Assembly: GCA_964592425.1 (NCBI GenBank)
Contig: CAZQCG010000024.1
Location: 13,020-77,019, forward strand
From: Viridilinea sp964592425
Lineage (GTDB): Bacteria; Chloroflexota; Chloroflexia; Chloroflexales; Chloroflexaceae
Reading direction: 5' to 3'
DNA: 64,000 bases
Of the stretch, positions 8,147 to 16,595 are shown piece after piece. The position numbers and the translations under genes are program-made. The notes below the pieces were generated by a model. That model ran no database searches, was not told where the DNA came from, and was given only the letters and a program-made list of their open reading frames with translations. Each line of letters begins with the position of its first letter. Position 1 is the stretch's first letter.

Positions 8147-11100
8147 GCTCCAACCACAACCCTACCTGCGTACCCCCGCTATCGATCCCGCTGGTCAGCG
8201 CATCGCCTTTGTCTATGCCGGTGATATCTGGCTGGTCAACGCCGAGGGTGGCTCCGCCGAGCGTTTGACCGCGCACCCGGGGCTGCATGCCAGTCCGCGC
8301 TTCAGCCCCGATGGGGCGTATTTGGCCTTTAGCTCGACCCGCACCGGTGGTGGTGATGTCTATGTGCTCTCGCTTGAGGGTGGCCTGGCGCGCCAGTTAA
8401 CCTTCCACGATGAGTATTGCGCTGTCGAGGATTGGAGCGCCGATAGCCAGGCCGTCTATTTCAGCGCCGACCGTGAACAACTCGGCCCGCTGCTCTACCG
8501 GGTCGGCCTTGATGGCAGCACGCCAGCTCCGGTCTATCACGAGCCTTATGAGCAACTCGGCCAGTTGAGTGTTTCGCCTGATGGAACCAGTCTGGCCTTT
8601 AGCAATACACGCGAGCGCTGGTCGCGCCGCGGACCCAACCCCTTTGCCCCCGGCGAGATCTGGGTTGGCCCGGCCCGGCCCGACTATGCGGCCCTGCGTA
8701 TGCTGGCTGGCCCATGTGCGCCCAATGGCCACCCGCCGCTGGCTGAACCCTACGCCGGGCGGAATGCCTGGCCCCTCTGGACTCCCGATGGTCAGGGTAT
8801 CTATATCGTCAGTGACCGCGATGGAGTCGAGAATCTCTGGTACCTTGCGCTGGAGGGCGGTTCGCCGCAGCAGATGACCCATTTTCGTGATGGGCGGCTG
8901 CTCTTTCCGCAGTTGGCCCGGCAGACGGGCACGCTCGTCTTCGAGCACAATTGGCAGATCTGGCGTCTCGATCCGGGCGGTGAGCCACGGCCCGTGCCCA
9001 TCCAGGTGCGCGCCGATACGAAGATGAGCCAGGTGCGTGAAGAGAGTTGGACGCGCAACTTCAGTGAGTTGCGCCTCAGCCCCGATGGCAAAAAGATCGC
9101 TTTTGTCGCCCGTGGCCAACTCTTCGCTGACTTTGCCGATAAAGAGACCAACCGCGACCTGCGTCAGGGACCCTCGTTCCGCTTGACCGACACCCGTGCC
9201 CGCGAGAGCCAGTTGGCCTGGTCGCCTGATAGCCGCTGCCTGGTCTATATCTCGGATCGCCATGGCGAAGATGAGCTCTACCGTTATGATTTCAGTACGC
9301 GCCAGGAGACCCGCCTGACTGATGACCTGTCGCCCAAAGCCCTGCCGCAGGTCTCACCGGATGGGCGCTGGGTGGCCTACCTCAGCGGCTCTGAGCGCAT
9401 CTGCCTGCTGAGTATGAGCGGCGGTGCCCCGCGTGAGCTCTGCCGGGCGCGTTTTGTGGTTGCCGCCGACCTGGCCTGGGCTCCCGATTCGCACTGGTTG
9501 GCCTATATCTCGCAGGACGAGCGCTTCTTCAGCAATGTCTCAGTGGTGCCGATTGAGGGTGCTGCACCGCACCAGATCAGTTTTCTGAGCAACCTCGAAG
9601 GAGGCAATCTGCGCTGGGCGCCTAACGGCCAGTTCCTCATCTTTACCACCGAGCAGTATCGCGCTGAAGCCCAGATCGTTCGCATCGATCTGCGCCCGCT
9701 GGTGCCAATCTTCCGTGAGGCCGAGTTCGAGCGTCTGTTTGAAGAAAACAAAGATGACGATCGTATGCCTAAAGAGGGTGTTCAACCCCCTGCGGGTGAG
9801 CCGCAGCGCACTGAACAGCCACCCTCAACCCGGCGCCTCACGCGCATCAAGGTCGAACTGGCCAACGAAGAGGTGTCGCACCCGCCCGATCTCGATGATG
9901 CCCTCCCCGCTTCCCCCACCGAGCCGCCGGCTGCTTCACCTCCGGCACCGGCTCCTACCGATCTGCAGATTGTCTTTGAGGGCATCGAGCGGCGTTTGCG
10001 CTTCTTGACGCCCATCCAGATGGATGCCAGTGCTGCCGCGATCAGCCCTGATAGCAAAGACCTGCTGCTACTCGCCGTCGTGGCTGGCAAGGTCAACATC
10101 TGGGCCCTCCCCCTCGACGAGCCACGGGCCGAACAGCCGCCACGTCAGTTGACTGCTACCGAGAGTAGTAAGCGAGGTGTGCAATTCACCCCTGATGGAC
10201 GGGCCTTCTTCTACCTGGACGACGGCGTGATCACCCTGCGTAAGTTCCCCAGCGGCAACGACCCGCTGCGGGTCAATGTGCGCGCCGATGTGAGTGTTGA
10301 TTTTCATAGCGACAAGCACCAGATCTTTGGTGAGGCCTGGCGTGCCCTGCGTGACCGCTTCTACGATGCGACCTTCCGTGGCCAGGATTGGAACAGCCTG
10401 CGCGAGCGCTTTGCGCCTCTGGTCGCCGGTGCGCAGACGACCGAAGAGTTGCATACGGTGATCAATCTGATGGTTGGTGAGTTGCGTACCTCACATCTTG
10501 GTAGCGGCTTTGGCGGCTGGACGGGGGTGGATGGCTACACCGGCATGCTCTTTGACTCTGCTACCTTGCTGAACCAGGGCCTCTTGCGCGTCGAGCGGGT
10601 CATCCCTGATAGCCCGGCGGCCTTGCATGAGCGCCCGCCCCAGCCTGGCGAGTACCTGCTGGCGGTTGATGGCACAGCCCTTGGGCCGGGGATCAGTCTT
10701 GATCGGTTGCTCCGTCGCAAGGTCGGGCGACGGGTGCGCCTGAGCCTGGCCTCGGAGCCGAGCGGTGTGCCTGCGCGTGAGGTGGCTCTGCGCCCGGTTG
10801 ATGCCGATAGCTACTGGTACCTGCGCTATCGCGACTGGGTGCTAAGCAACGAGCAGTATGTTCATCGCGTGAGCAATGGGCGGCTCGGCTATATCCACAT
10901 CGAGAGTATGAGCTACCCGGCCTACCAGCAGTTCCTGGCCGACCTTGATGCTGAGGCCCACGGCAAAGCGGGTGTGATCGTCGATGTGCGCTACAACACG
11001 GGCGGGCACACCGCGACCTTCATCCTTGATGTCCTGGCCCGGCGCAGTAGCCTGCGCAGCGGCTTCCGCGAACGGGCTGCTGCCGATGCCGGCCACCTGG

Positions 11101-11462
11101 CGGGCAACCGTATCTTGAACCGCCCGACCGTGCTGCTTACCAACGAGCGTTCGGTCAGCAATACCGAAATGCTCAGTGAGAGCTACCGTCGGCTTGGTCT
11201 GGGCAAGGTAGTCGGGCGGCCCACGGCAGGTGCCGTGATCTGGACCTTCGGCATGCGTCTGCTGGATGGAGCCTCGCTCCGTGTGCCCCACTTTTCGATT
11301 GTCACCCTCGAAGGCGAGGATCTTGAAGGCCATGGCCGTCCGGTTGACGTGGACGTGCCTCGCCCTCTTGGTGAGTGGGCCCTCGGGCGGGAATGCCAGC
11401 TAGATGCTGCTGTCAGAACCCTGCTTAGTGCGGACGATGATCCGCCGATGCCTGTTGGGTGA
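8139..11462 (+). CDS. Tricorn protease homologue (S41 peptidase with beta-propellers)
   Basis: 1107 residues, close to archaeal tricorn core protease (about 1070). The first 550 residues hold many WD/TolB-like blades (SPDGxxLAF, WSADSQAVYFS, SPDGRWVAYLS repeats); after an acidic Pro-rich insert near 550-620 come a second propeller segment, a tricorn C1 segment, a PDZ domain around 810-890 and an S41 catalytic part. TSHLGSG near 783 holds the Ser-His pair and NERSVSNTEM near 1004 the nucleophile Ser region. Family members degrade oligopeptides released by the proteasome or other proteases. No signal peptide, so cytoplasmic. GTG start overlapping the SDR by 8 nt. Confidence 0.93.
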   Translation: MSELQPQPYLRTPAIDPAGQRIAFVYAGDIWLVNAEGGSAERLTAHPGLHASPRFSPDGAYLAFSSTRTGGGDVYVLSLEGGLARQLTFHDEYCAVEDWSADSQAVYFSADREQLGPLLYRVGLDGSTPAPVYHEPYEQLGQLSVSPDGTSLAFSNTRERWSRRGPNPFAPGEIWVGPARPDYAALRMLAGPCAPNGHPPLAEPYAGRNAWPLWTPDGQGIYIVSDRDGVENLWYLALEGGSPQQMTHFRDGRLLFPQLARQTGTLVFEHNWQIWRLDPGGEPRPVPIQVRADTKMSQVREESWTRNFSELRLSPDGKKIAFVARGQLFADFADKETNRDLRQGPSFRLTDTRARESQLAWSPDSRCLVYISDRHGEDELYRYDFSTRQETRLTDDLSPKALPQVSPDGRWVAYLSGSERICLLSMSGGAPRELCRARFVVAADLAWAPDSHWLAYISQDERFFSNVSVVPIEGAAPHQISFLSNLEGGNLRWAPNGQFLIFTTEQYRAEAQIVRIDLRPLVPIFREAEFERLFEENKDDDRMPKEGVQPPAGEPQRTEQPPSTRRLTRIKVELANEEVSHPPDLDDALPASPTEPPAASPPAPAPTDLQIVFEGIERRLRFLTPIQMDASAAAISPDSKDLLLLAVVAGKVNIWALPLDEPRAEQPPRQLTATESSKRGVQFTPDGRAFFYLDDGVITLRKFPSGNDPLRVNVRADVSVDFHSDKHQIFGEAWRALRDRFYDATFRGQDWNSLRERFAPLVAGAQTTEELHTVINLMVGELRTSHLGSGFGGWTGVDGYTGMLFDSATLLNQGLLRVERVIPDSPAALHERPPQPGEYLLAVDGTALGPGISLDRLLRRKVGRRVRLSLASEPSGVPAREVALRPVDADSYWYLRYRDWVLSNEQYVHRVSNGRLGYIHIESMSYPAYQQFLADLDAEAHGKAGVIVDVRYNTGGHTATFILDVLARRSSLRSGFRERAAADAGHLAGNRILNRPTVLLTNERSVSNTEMLSESYRRLGLGKVVGRPTAGAVIWTFGMRLLDGASLRVPHFSIVTLEGEDLEGHGRPVDVDVPRPLGEWALGRECQLDAAVRTLLSADDDPPMPVG

Positions 11463-11585
11463 AGTGGTGCGGGCCTGACTTTGGCACCGGGAACCAGGCC
11501 AGACGCGTTTCCGTGCGGTTGGGGCGCCGCGTTGCGCTGGGTGTATCAAATAACCGGCGAGCAAAAGTGGCGTGAAGCGCTGGCT

Positions 11586-11885
11586 TTACTCGCCCGGCCA
11601 GATCGTCACCTGGTTGCGCCCAGCGTGTTTCGATTGGTACAGGGCCTGATCCGCGTTGCTGATCAGTTCTTCTGCGTTGTTTCCGTGATCAGGATAGGTT
11701 GCGATGCCAAAGGAGATCGTTATCTTCACGGTTCCGTGTTCATGTTGGGTGCAAAGTGCTGTGGAAGATTGCCTGATTTCTTCTGCACGTTTCGCCGCAT
11801 TTTCCGGTGTCGGCGCGAACCATTGTTTGAGGTGAGCTACCATACTGTAAGTTCTGTGGTGGCAGAATGAACAAATCGTTGCCAC
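11586..11885 (-). pseudogene. C-terminal remnant of a GGDEF diguanylate cyclase
   Basis: The frame encodes the last part of a GGDEF domain: ITISFGIATYPDHG, then ADQALYQSKHAGRNQV, the well-known end of the domain. The GGDEF motif itself and everything before it are absent; homology fades upstream of about 11820 into unrelated sequence. The protein would lack the catalytic loop, so this is a remnant and not a working enzyme. Confidence 0.75.
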
Positions 11886-11990
11886 TATACCATCAAATTT
11901 ATTTTTTGGTTTAGTATAGGCTTTTAGGGTTGAGCGCTGTCCAGCGTCGGCGTTAGCCGTGCGTCAGCGGGCGCGTGGGCACTGCGCTTC

Positions 11991-12086
11991 CTAACACCCT
12001 ATGAGCACGTGCATCGTTATATCGCGGCCGACGGGAGCGTGCGCTGGGTGCGCGTCTGCTCGTCGCCCCGCCCCCTCCCCGACAGG
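11991..12086 (+). pseudogene. Remnant of a PAS/PAC sensor domain
   Basis: About 32 codons read YEHVHRYIAADGSVRWVRV, the typical PAC half of a PAS domain (Tyr-Arg...Ala-Asp-Gly-Ser-x-Arg-Trp-Val). Neither the rest of the PAS domain nor a kinase or cyclase output follows, and the frame continues into unrelated sequence. Probably a broken piece of a sensor protein, in the opposite direction to the GGDEF remnant beside it. Confidence 0.6.
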
Positions 12087-12217
12087 TGCGTCCTCTCGTC
12101 CTCCCTCCGTATCCAACACCGTTTACATTCCATCTTCACGCGTTCTGAAACCGTACGCGATACAACTACGTTACGGCTTACGCCTGGAGGGTTCACGGAT
12201 ACGGAAGGAACATCATC

Positions 12218-13192
12218 ATGAAAGCAAGCCCTACCGCAAAATGGATCGTCGACGCCGCCCTGCTGGTAGGGTACTGCGTCGCCGTCTGGCTTGACCTGAC
12301 TGGCCTGCAGCTGCACCAGTGGATTGGCGTGGGGGTGGGTCTGCTGACCGGATATCATCTGCTCACGCACCTGGATTGGCTCACGGCGGTCACCCGCCGC
12401 TTCTTCGGCAAGACTAGCCCGCGTGCACGTCTGTACTACCTGATCGATGCGCTCATGCTGGGCGGCTTTGTCACCATCGGCGTGACTGGCCTGATTATCT
12501 CGACCTGGCTGAACCTGACGCTGGACGGCATGGCCACGCTGGCGGCCATTCACAAATGGACAGCCTACCTGACCCTGGCGGCGCTTGGCGTCAAGCTGGT
12601 GTTGCACAGGCGCTGGATTGTGAGTGTGGCAGGCAAATTTGTGAAAGCGCCCGCCGCGCACCGTGCGCCCGCCGGTTCCCCGGTGGCAGCCCTGGCGACC
12701 AGCGGCGGCGCATCAGATGGCGCAGCGCCCGGTATGCCCACCCGCGGCTACACCCGCCGCGAGTCCCTCAAGCTGATGGGCGCAGCGGCCCTCTCGACGG
12801 TTGCTGTGGTCGGTGTGACCACCAGAGTGTTGGATGCGCTCCAGGCGCGTGACAACGGATCGAGCAGCACTGTGGCCGTCCTGGCGACCGACCCGACGCC
12901 GAGCTCCACAACGGTTGCGGCAGCGCCAGCCACGACGACGGTTGCGGCAGCGCCAGCCACGACGACGGTTGCGGCAGCGCCGACCGCCACGACGACGGTC
13001 GCGGTAGCGCCGATCGCCACGACAACGGTTGCGGCAGCGCCGACCGCCACGACGACGATCGCCAGCGTAGCAACGGTGAGCGTGGCCTGCATCAGCTGCC
13101 GACGCGGCAAACACTGCTCCTACCCCGGCGACTGCCGTGACTACGTGGACACGAACAGCAACAACCTGTGCGACCACGGTGAGTGCGCCTGA
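12218..13192 (+). CDS. DUF4405-type membrane protein fused to Tat-like motif, Ala/Thr repeats and Cys-rich tail
   Basis: 324 residues in four parts. Residues 1-140 have about four hydrophobic helices with His residues (LHQW, YHLLTHL, AIHKW), matching the DUF4405 cytochrome-b-like fold that may bind haem. Near 185 comes a twin-arginine motif RRESLKLMG followed by a hydrophobic stretch, a Tat signal pattern placed inside the chain. Then about five TTVAAAP-type repeats form a flexible linker. The last 35 residues have six Cys and a DTNSNNLCDHGE segment resembling small metal-binding (calcium or Fe-S) motifs. The ATG at 12218 lies after AAGGAACATCATC. An electron-transfer role at the outer membrane face is an inference. 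Confidence 0.65.
   Translation: MKASPTAKWIVDAALLVGYCVAVWLDLTGLQLHQWIGVGVGLLTGYHLLTHLDWLTAVTRRFFGKTSPRARLYYLIDALMLGGFVTIGVTGLIISTWLNLTLDGMATLAAIHKWTAYLTLAALGVKLVLHRRWIVSVAGKFVKAPAAHRAPAGSPVAALATSGGASDGAAPGMPTRGYTRRESLKLMGAAALSTVAVVGVTTRVLDALQARDNGSSSTVAVLATDPTPSSTTVAAAPATTTVAAAPATTTVAAAPTATTTVAVAPIATTTVAAAPTATTTIASVATVSVACISCRRGKHCSYPGDCRDYVDTNSNNLCDHGECA
12908..13066 (+). repeat. In-frame 27/30-nt tandem repeat
   Basis: About five degenerate units of the type ACGACGGTTGCGGCAGCGCC plus 7-10 nt encode TTVAAAPAT-like peptides in the DUF4405 fusion protein. Unit length alternates between 27 and 30 nt, always a multiple of three, as expected for slippage under coding constraint. Confidence 0.85.
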
Positions 13193-13214
13193 CGGGCACG
13201 CCCCCGCACGGGAA

Positions 13215-13247
13215 CGGAGCTGCCCGCGTAAGATGCGAGCAGCTCCG
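13215..13247. terminator. Hairpin between convergent genes
   Basis: CGGAGCTGC (13215-13223) pairs perfectly with 13239-13247 across a 15-nt loop, between the DUF4405-fusion stop and the tyrS stop. There is no clear U run, so it is a plausible but unproven bidirectional terminator. Confidence 0.45.
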
Positions 13248-13252
13248 CACTG

Positions 13253-14440
13253 TTAGACCACGCGCACGAACTTGCGCCGGCCAACCTGCACCACCACTCC
13301 GGCACCAGGTGCCAGAGTCATCTCATAGCCGCTGACCCGCTCACCGGCGACGCGCACTCCACCGCCATCGATCAGGCGGCGTGCTTCACCTTTCGAACTG
13401 GCCATGCCAGCGGCAACCAGCAGATCGACCAGGGCGGTCGGGGCGCTCAGGGTGTGCTCGGCGATCTGCTCGGGCAGCTCGCGGCTGACGAACTGGCGGA
13501 TAAAGGCGGCTTCGGCGGCCTGCCCGGCGACCGGATTGTGGAATAGGCTCACGATGCGCCGGGCCAGATCGAGCTTCAGATCGCGCGGGTTGACCGTGCC
13601 AGCCTCCAGGCTCTGGCGTAACACGGCCAGTTCGGCCAGGGGCAGATCTGTCAGCACCTCGAAATAGAGCGGCAGCACGGTGTCGCTCATCGACATAACC
13701 CGCCCAAACATCTCTTCAGGCGGCATACGAATGTCGATCGTATTAAAGAAAGTCTTACTCATCTTGCGCCCGTCGGTGCCGGGAATGAGCGGCAGCAGCA
13801 GCACCTGCTGCGGGATCATGCCAAGCTGGGCCATCAACTCGCGCCCTGCCAGAATGTTGAACTTCTGATCGGTGCCGCCGAACTCTACGTCGGCGTTGAT
13901 CGCAACCGAGTCGTAGCCCTGCAGCATTGGGTACATCAGTTCAAGGATGGTCAGAGCCTGGCCAGCCTCGTAGCGTTTGCGAAAGGTCTCGTGGGCCAGC
14001 ATCTGGGCCAGGGTAAAGCGCCCGGCCAGATCGAGGGCCTGTTCCAGCTTAAATTCGCCGAACCATTCACTCTGCCAGCGTACCTCCGTGCGTTGACGGT
14101 CGATCACACGGAAGAACTGCTCCATATAGGTCTCGGCATTGACCCGTACTTCATCGGCACTGAGGCGCGTGCGCGTTTCGTCGCGTCCGGAAGGGTCGCC
14201 GATCTGGGCCGTCCAGTCACCGACAATCAGCACCACCTGATGGCCCTGCTCCTGAAAGCTGCGCAGCTTGCGCAGGCCAACGGCATGACCGATATGCATC
14301 TCGGGCCGGGTCGGGTCAAAGCCCTGCTTGAGGCGTAGGGGTGTACCGGCGGTGAGGCGTTGGCGCAGCTCACGTTCAACAATCACTTCAGCTACGCCAC
14401 GCGTCAATAACTCATCAATCACGGTCATATCTTCCTTCAT
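13253..14440 (-). CDS. tyrS: Tyrosine--tRNA ligase
   Basis: About 395 residues. Class I synthetase signatures: HIGHAVG in the Rossmann fold, the GDWTAQIGDPSGR segment and KMSKT (the KMSKS loop) near residue 230. A C-terminal S4 RNA-binding domain (LVAAGMASSKGEARRLIDGGGVRV) completes the TyrS layout. It charges tRNA-Tyr in the cytoplasm. ATG at 14440 overlaps the upstream stop as TGATG; an alternative ATG at 14428 has a GAAGGAAG ribosome site just before it. It follows the response regulator in one transcription unit. Confidence 0.95.
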   Translation of the reverse strand: MKEDMTVIDELLTRGVAEVIVERELRQRLTAGTPLRLKQGFDPTRPEMHIGHAVGLRKLRSFQEQGHQVVLIVGDWTAQIGDPSGRDETRTRLSADEVRVNAETYMEQFFRVIDRQRTEVRWQSEWFGEFKLEQALDLAGRFTLAQMLAHETFRKRYEAGQALTILELMYPMLQGYDSVAINADVEFGGTDQKFNILAGRELMAQLGMIPQQVLLLPLIPGTDGRKMSKTFFNTIDIRMPPEEMFGRVMSMSDTVLPLYFEVLTDLPLAELAVLRQSLEAGTVNPRDLKLDLARRIVSLFHNPVAGQAAEAAFIRQFVSRELPEQIAEHTLSAPTALVDLLVAAGMASSKGEARRLIDGGGVRVAGERVSGYEMTLAPGAGVVVQVGRRKFVRVV

Positions 14441-16368
14441 CAACCTTCAGCGATGACCCGATTGCGTCCGGCGGCCTTGGCCAGGTAGATCCGGCGCTGG
14501 GTCGCATCAAGCAGATCGGTTGCCGAGTTTCCTTCGTGCTCAGCCACGCCGATACTGATCGTCAAGTGCAGCTGTGGATGCAGCGTATGCCACGCATAGT
14601 CTTCAAAGGCGATCCGGATGCGCTCGGCGATCAGGGCCGCCTGGAGTAGGGCTATGTCGGGGAGCACCATCAGAAATTCTTCGCCGCCGAAGCGGGCGAC
14701 CAGATCAACCGGGCGTGCGGCGGCGCGCAGCAGATCGGCTGTCGTACATAGCACCTCATTCCCAAGCATATGGCCGAAGCGGTCGTTGACCTGCTTAAAA
14801 TGATCCAGGTCGAGCATCAACATGCTCAACTTGCTGCCACTGGCCTCGGCTTTGGCGATCAGTTCAACGGTACGCCGGTCGGCGGCGTGGCGGTTGGCAA
14901 GTAGGGTGAGCCGATCTTCCACCTCTTCTGCTTCGGACTCCGGGTGGTGTACATCAAAGCCCTCGATCATTGCGGCAGCACCGGCATCGGAGGGCGCAAC
15001 GCTCTCGTTGGTGAGGGTGGGCAACAGCCTGTTCGCCAGATCGTTCAGGCTTTCGGTGGCGATCAAGGCAGCGATGGCTCCGTCGAGTACCTGCTGACCG
15101 GCGGTATCACCCAGGCTTTCGGTGGCGATCAGCGCCGAGATGGCCCCCCGAGCAAGGGCAGCCTCGGCACTGGCAGCGTCAGGCACAATCGCGATCAGCG
15201 GTGCGGGGGTTGGTAGGTTGTGCCAGATTGTCCAGATCGTCTCGTCGGCAAGATCAGCGATCAACAGGCCTGGCTGGGGTGTATGGGCCAGCAGATCCTG
15301 GCCGCGTACGACATTGGCGGCGATCAGTGGGCGATAGCCCTGGTGGCGCAGGCTGGTGGCGATGGCGGCCCGCAGTCGCTCCGATGGATGGATCAGGAGC
15401 GCCGCCGGGCGGCGCTTGCCACGGCGATCCTGGGGGCGCTCAATCCCGCCGCCCCGCCGATCAAGCACATAGCTGCTGCCGGAGATGCTCTTGGCGGCCT
15501 GTTTGACCTCGGCGGCCACTTTGCTGATTGCATCAACGCTGCTGAAGCGCCGTCGCTCACTGCTTACTACCGAGATCGAAAGGCTCAGCAGGCCAAACTG
15601 GCGCGGCACCCCATGGCGATCAATGCCGCGCAGGTAGCCCCGATCAAGGTCGATCAGGTCGTATAGCTCAGGCACACGCGCATCAAAGTCTGCGATGATC
15701 CGCTTAGAGAGATCTTCGGCCCGGCCGCCGTAGTGAATGATCGCAAAATCATCCCCGCCGATATGGCCGAGAAAGTCGTCTCGTGAGGCGATCTCAGTAA
15801 GCACATTAGCCAGCATATGGATGGCCCGGTCGCCGCGCGCAAAGCCATAGGCGTCGTTAAACGCCTTGAAGTTGTCCAGATCGACATAAAGTAACGCAAA
15901 GGAGATGTCGCGCTCGATCTGCCGTTCCAGCTCGGCCTGGAGCAGAATATTGCCAGGCAGCCCCGTGAGCGGGTTGCGGACGGGCAGCTTGGCGGCGCGG
16001 CGCAGCTGGCTGCGAATGCGCGCCAGCAGCACCTCGATATCGTAGGGCTTGACGATATAATCGTCTGCGCCGGTGTCAAAGCCTATCACTACTTCCGACG
16101 AATCGCTGCGTGCCGTGAGGATGAGCATGGGCAGGTGGGCCGTGCGGGTGTCGTTGCGTAACTGGCGGATCACCTCAAAGCCGTCCATCAGCGGCATCAT
16201 CAGGTCGATCAACAGGAGATCAGGCGGGTGGTGCTGGGCCATGCGCACAACCTGGTCGCCGTCATAGGCTACCAGCACCTCGTAGCCCGCATCCTGAAGC
16301 GTCTCGCGGAGGAGCAGACAGAGAGCCTTATCATCATCGGCAACGAGAATGCGGGCTTGCGCTCTCAT
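14440..16368 (-). CDS. Response regulator with two GGDEF domains and a degenerate second receiver
   Basis: 642 residues. Receiver domain 1-120 with DDD near the N terminus, phospho-acceptor Asp in LLLIDLMMP and the Lys of IVKPYD. First GGDEF domain about 125-290 with motif GGDDF and no RxxD inhibitory site. Residues 330-450 look like a second receiver that has lost its acidic pocket and contains an internal duplication. Second GGDEF domain about 470-642 with GGEEF and an intact RPVD five residues before it, the product-binding I-site. The second domain is therefore the likely active, feedback-inhibited c-di-GMP synthase. Coupled to tyrS. Confidence 0.92.
   Translation of the reverse strand: MRAQARILVADDDKALCLLLRETLQDAGYEVLVAYDGDQVVRMAQHHPPDLLLIDLMMPLMDGFEVIRQLRNDTRTAHLPMLILTARSDSSEVVIGFDTGADDYIVKPYDIEVLLARIRSQLRRAAKLPVRNPLTGLPGNILLQAELERQIERDISFALLYVDLDNFKAFNDAYGFARGDRAIHMLANVLTEIASRDDFLGHIGGDDFAIIHYGGRAEDLSKRIIADFDARVPELYDLIDLDRGYLRGIDRHGVPRQFGLLSLSISVVSSERRRFSSVDAISKVAAEVKQAAKSISGSSYVLDRRGGGIERPQDRRGKRRPAALLIHPSERLRAAIATSLRHQGYRPLIAANVVRGQDLLAHTPQPGLLIADLADETIWTIWHNLPTPAPLIAIVPDAASAEAALARGAISALIATESLGDTAGQQVLDGAIAALIATESLNDLANRLLPTLTNESVAPSDAGAAAMIEGFDVHHPESEAEEVEDRLTLLANRHAADRRTVELIAKAEASGSKLSMLMLDLDHFKQVNDRFGHMLGNEVLCTTADLLRAAARPVDLVARFGGEEFLMVLPDIALLQAALIAERIRIAFEDYAWHTLHPQLHLTISIGVAEHEGNSATDLLDATQRRIYLAKAAGRNRVIAEG
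15046..15154 (-). repeat. 66-bp partial duplication inside the response-regulator gene
   Basis: CAGGCTTTCGGTGGCGATCA occurs at 15046-15065 and again, identical, at 15112-15131, with weaker similarity for about 20 nt more. The result is a repeated ALIATESL peptide 22 residues apart in the degenerate receiver. Confidence 0.8.
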
Positions 16369-16514
16369 GGGGAAAACCCTTTATTGGTAGCTTCGCTTTT
16401 AGCATACCACATAGAGTCTACCATAGACCTGTCCCTTTGCCTACGCTCGGAGGGCTGGTGGTCTAGGGCGTACGCCAGTTGAAGTAGAACGCACCCTGCC
16501 CCACGGGCTAGAAG

Positions 16515-16523
16515 TGGTATAAT
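16515..16523 (+). promoter_or_regulatory. Extended -10 promoter of the DEAD-box helicase gene
   Basis: TGGTATAAT combines a TGn extension with a perfect TATAAT (16518-16523). No good -35 box is seen. It would give a leader of about 65 nt with a small GAGGGA/TCCCTC hairpin (16568-16584) that encloses the only ribosome-site-like sequence. Confidence 0.55.
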
Positions 16524-16595
16524 TCAAGACTCAGCGGGAGCCGATTTTTTATACCCGCAGGGAGTTGGAGGGAGTGTATCCCTCTTAAGATCAGT

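Larger units (their letters stand above)
11463..12217. other. Gene-poor stretch with decayed fragments
   Basis: About 750 bp without an intact gene. It holds a C-terminal GGDEF fragment on the minus strand and a PAS/PAC fragment on the plus strand (separate entries). The stretch before 11586 has a short open frame that I do not recognise. Confidence 0.6.

Noticed and set aside
8397..9263. 288-codon antisense frame in the tricorn gene
   Set aside because: Antisense to strongly conserved propeller repeats, with no homology or start signals.
15046..15154. Possible CRISPR-like direct repeat
   Set aside because: Only two copies, in frame inside a coding region, so an internal duplication.
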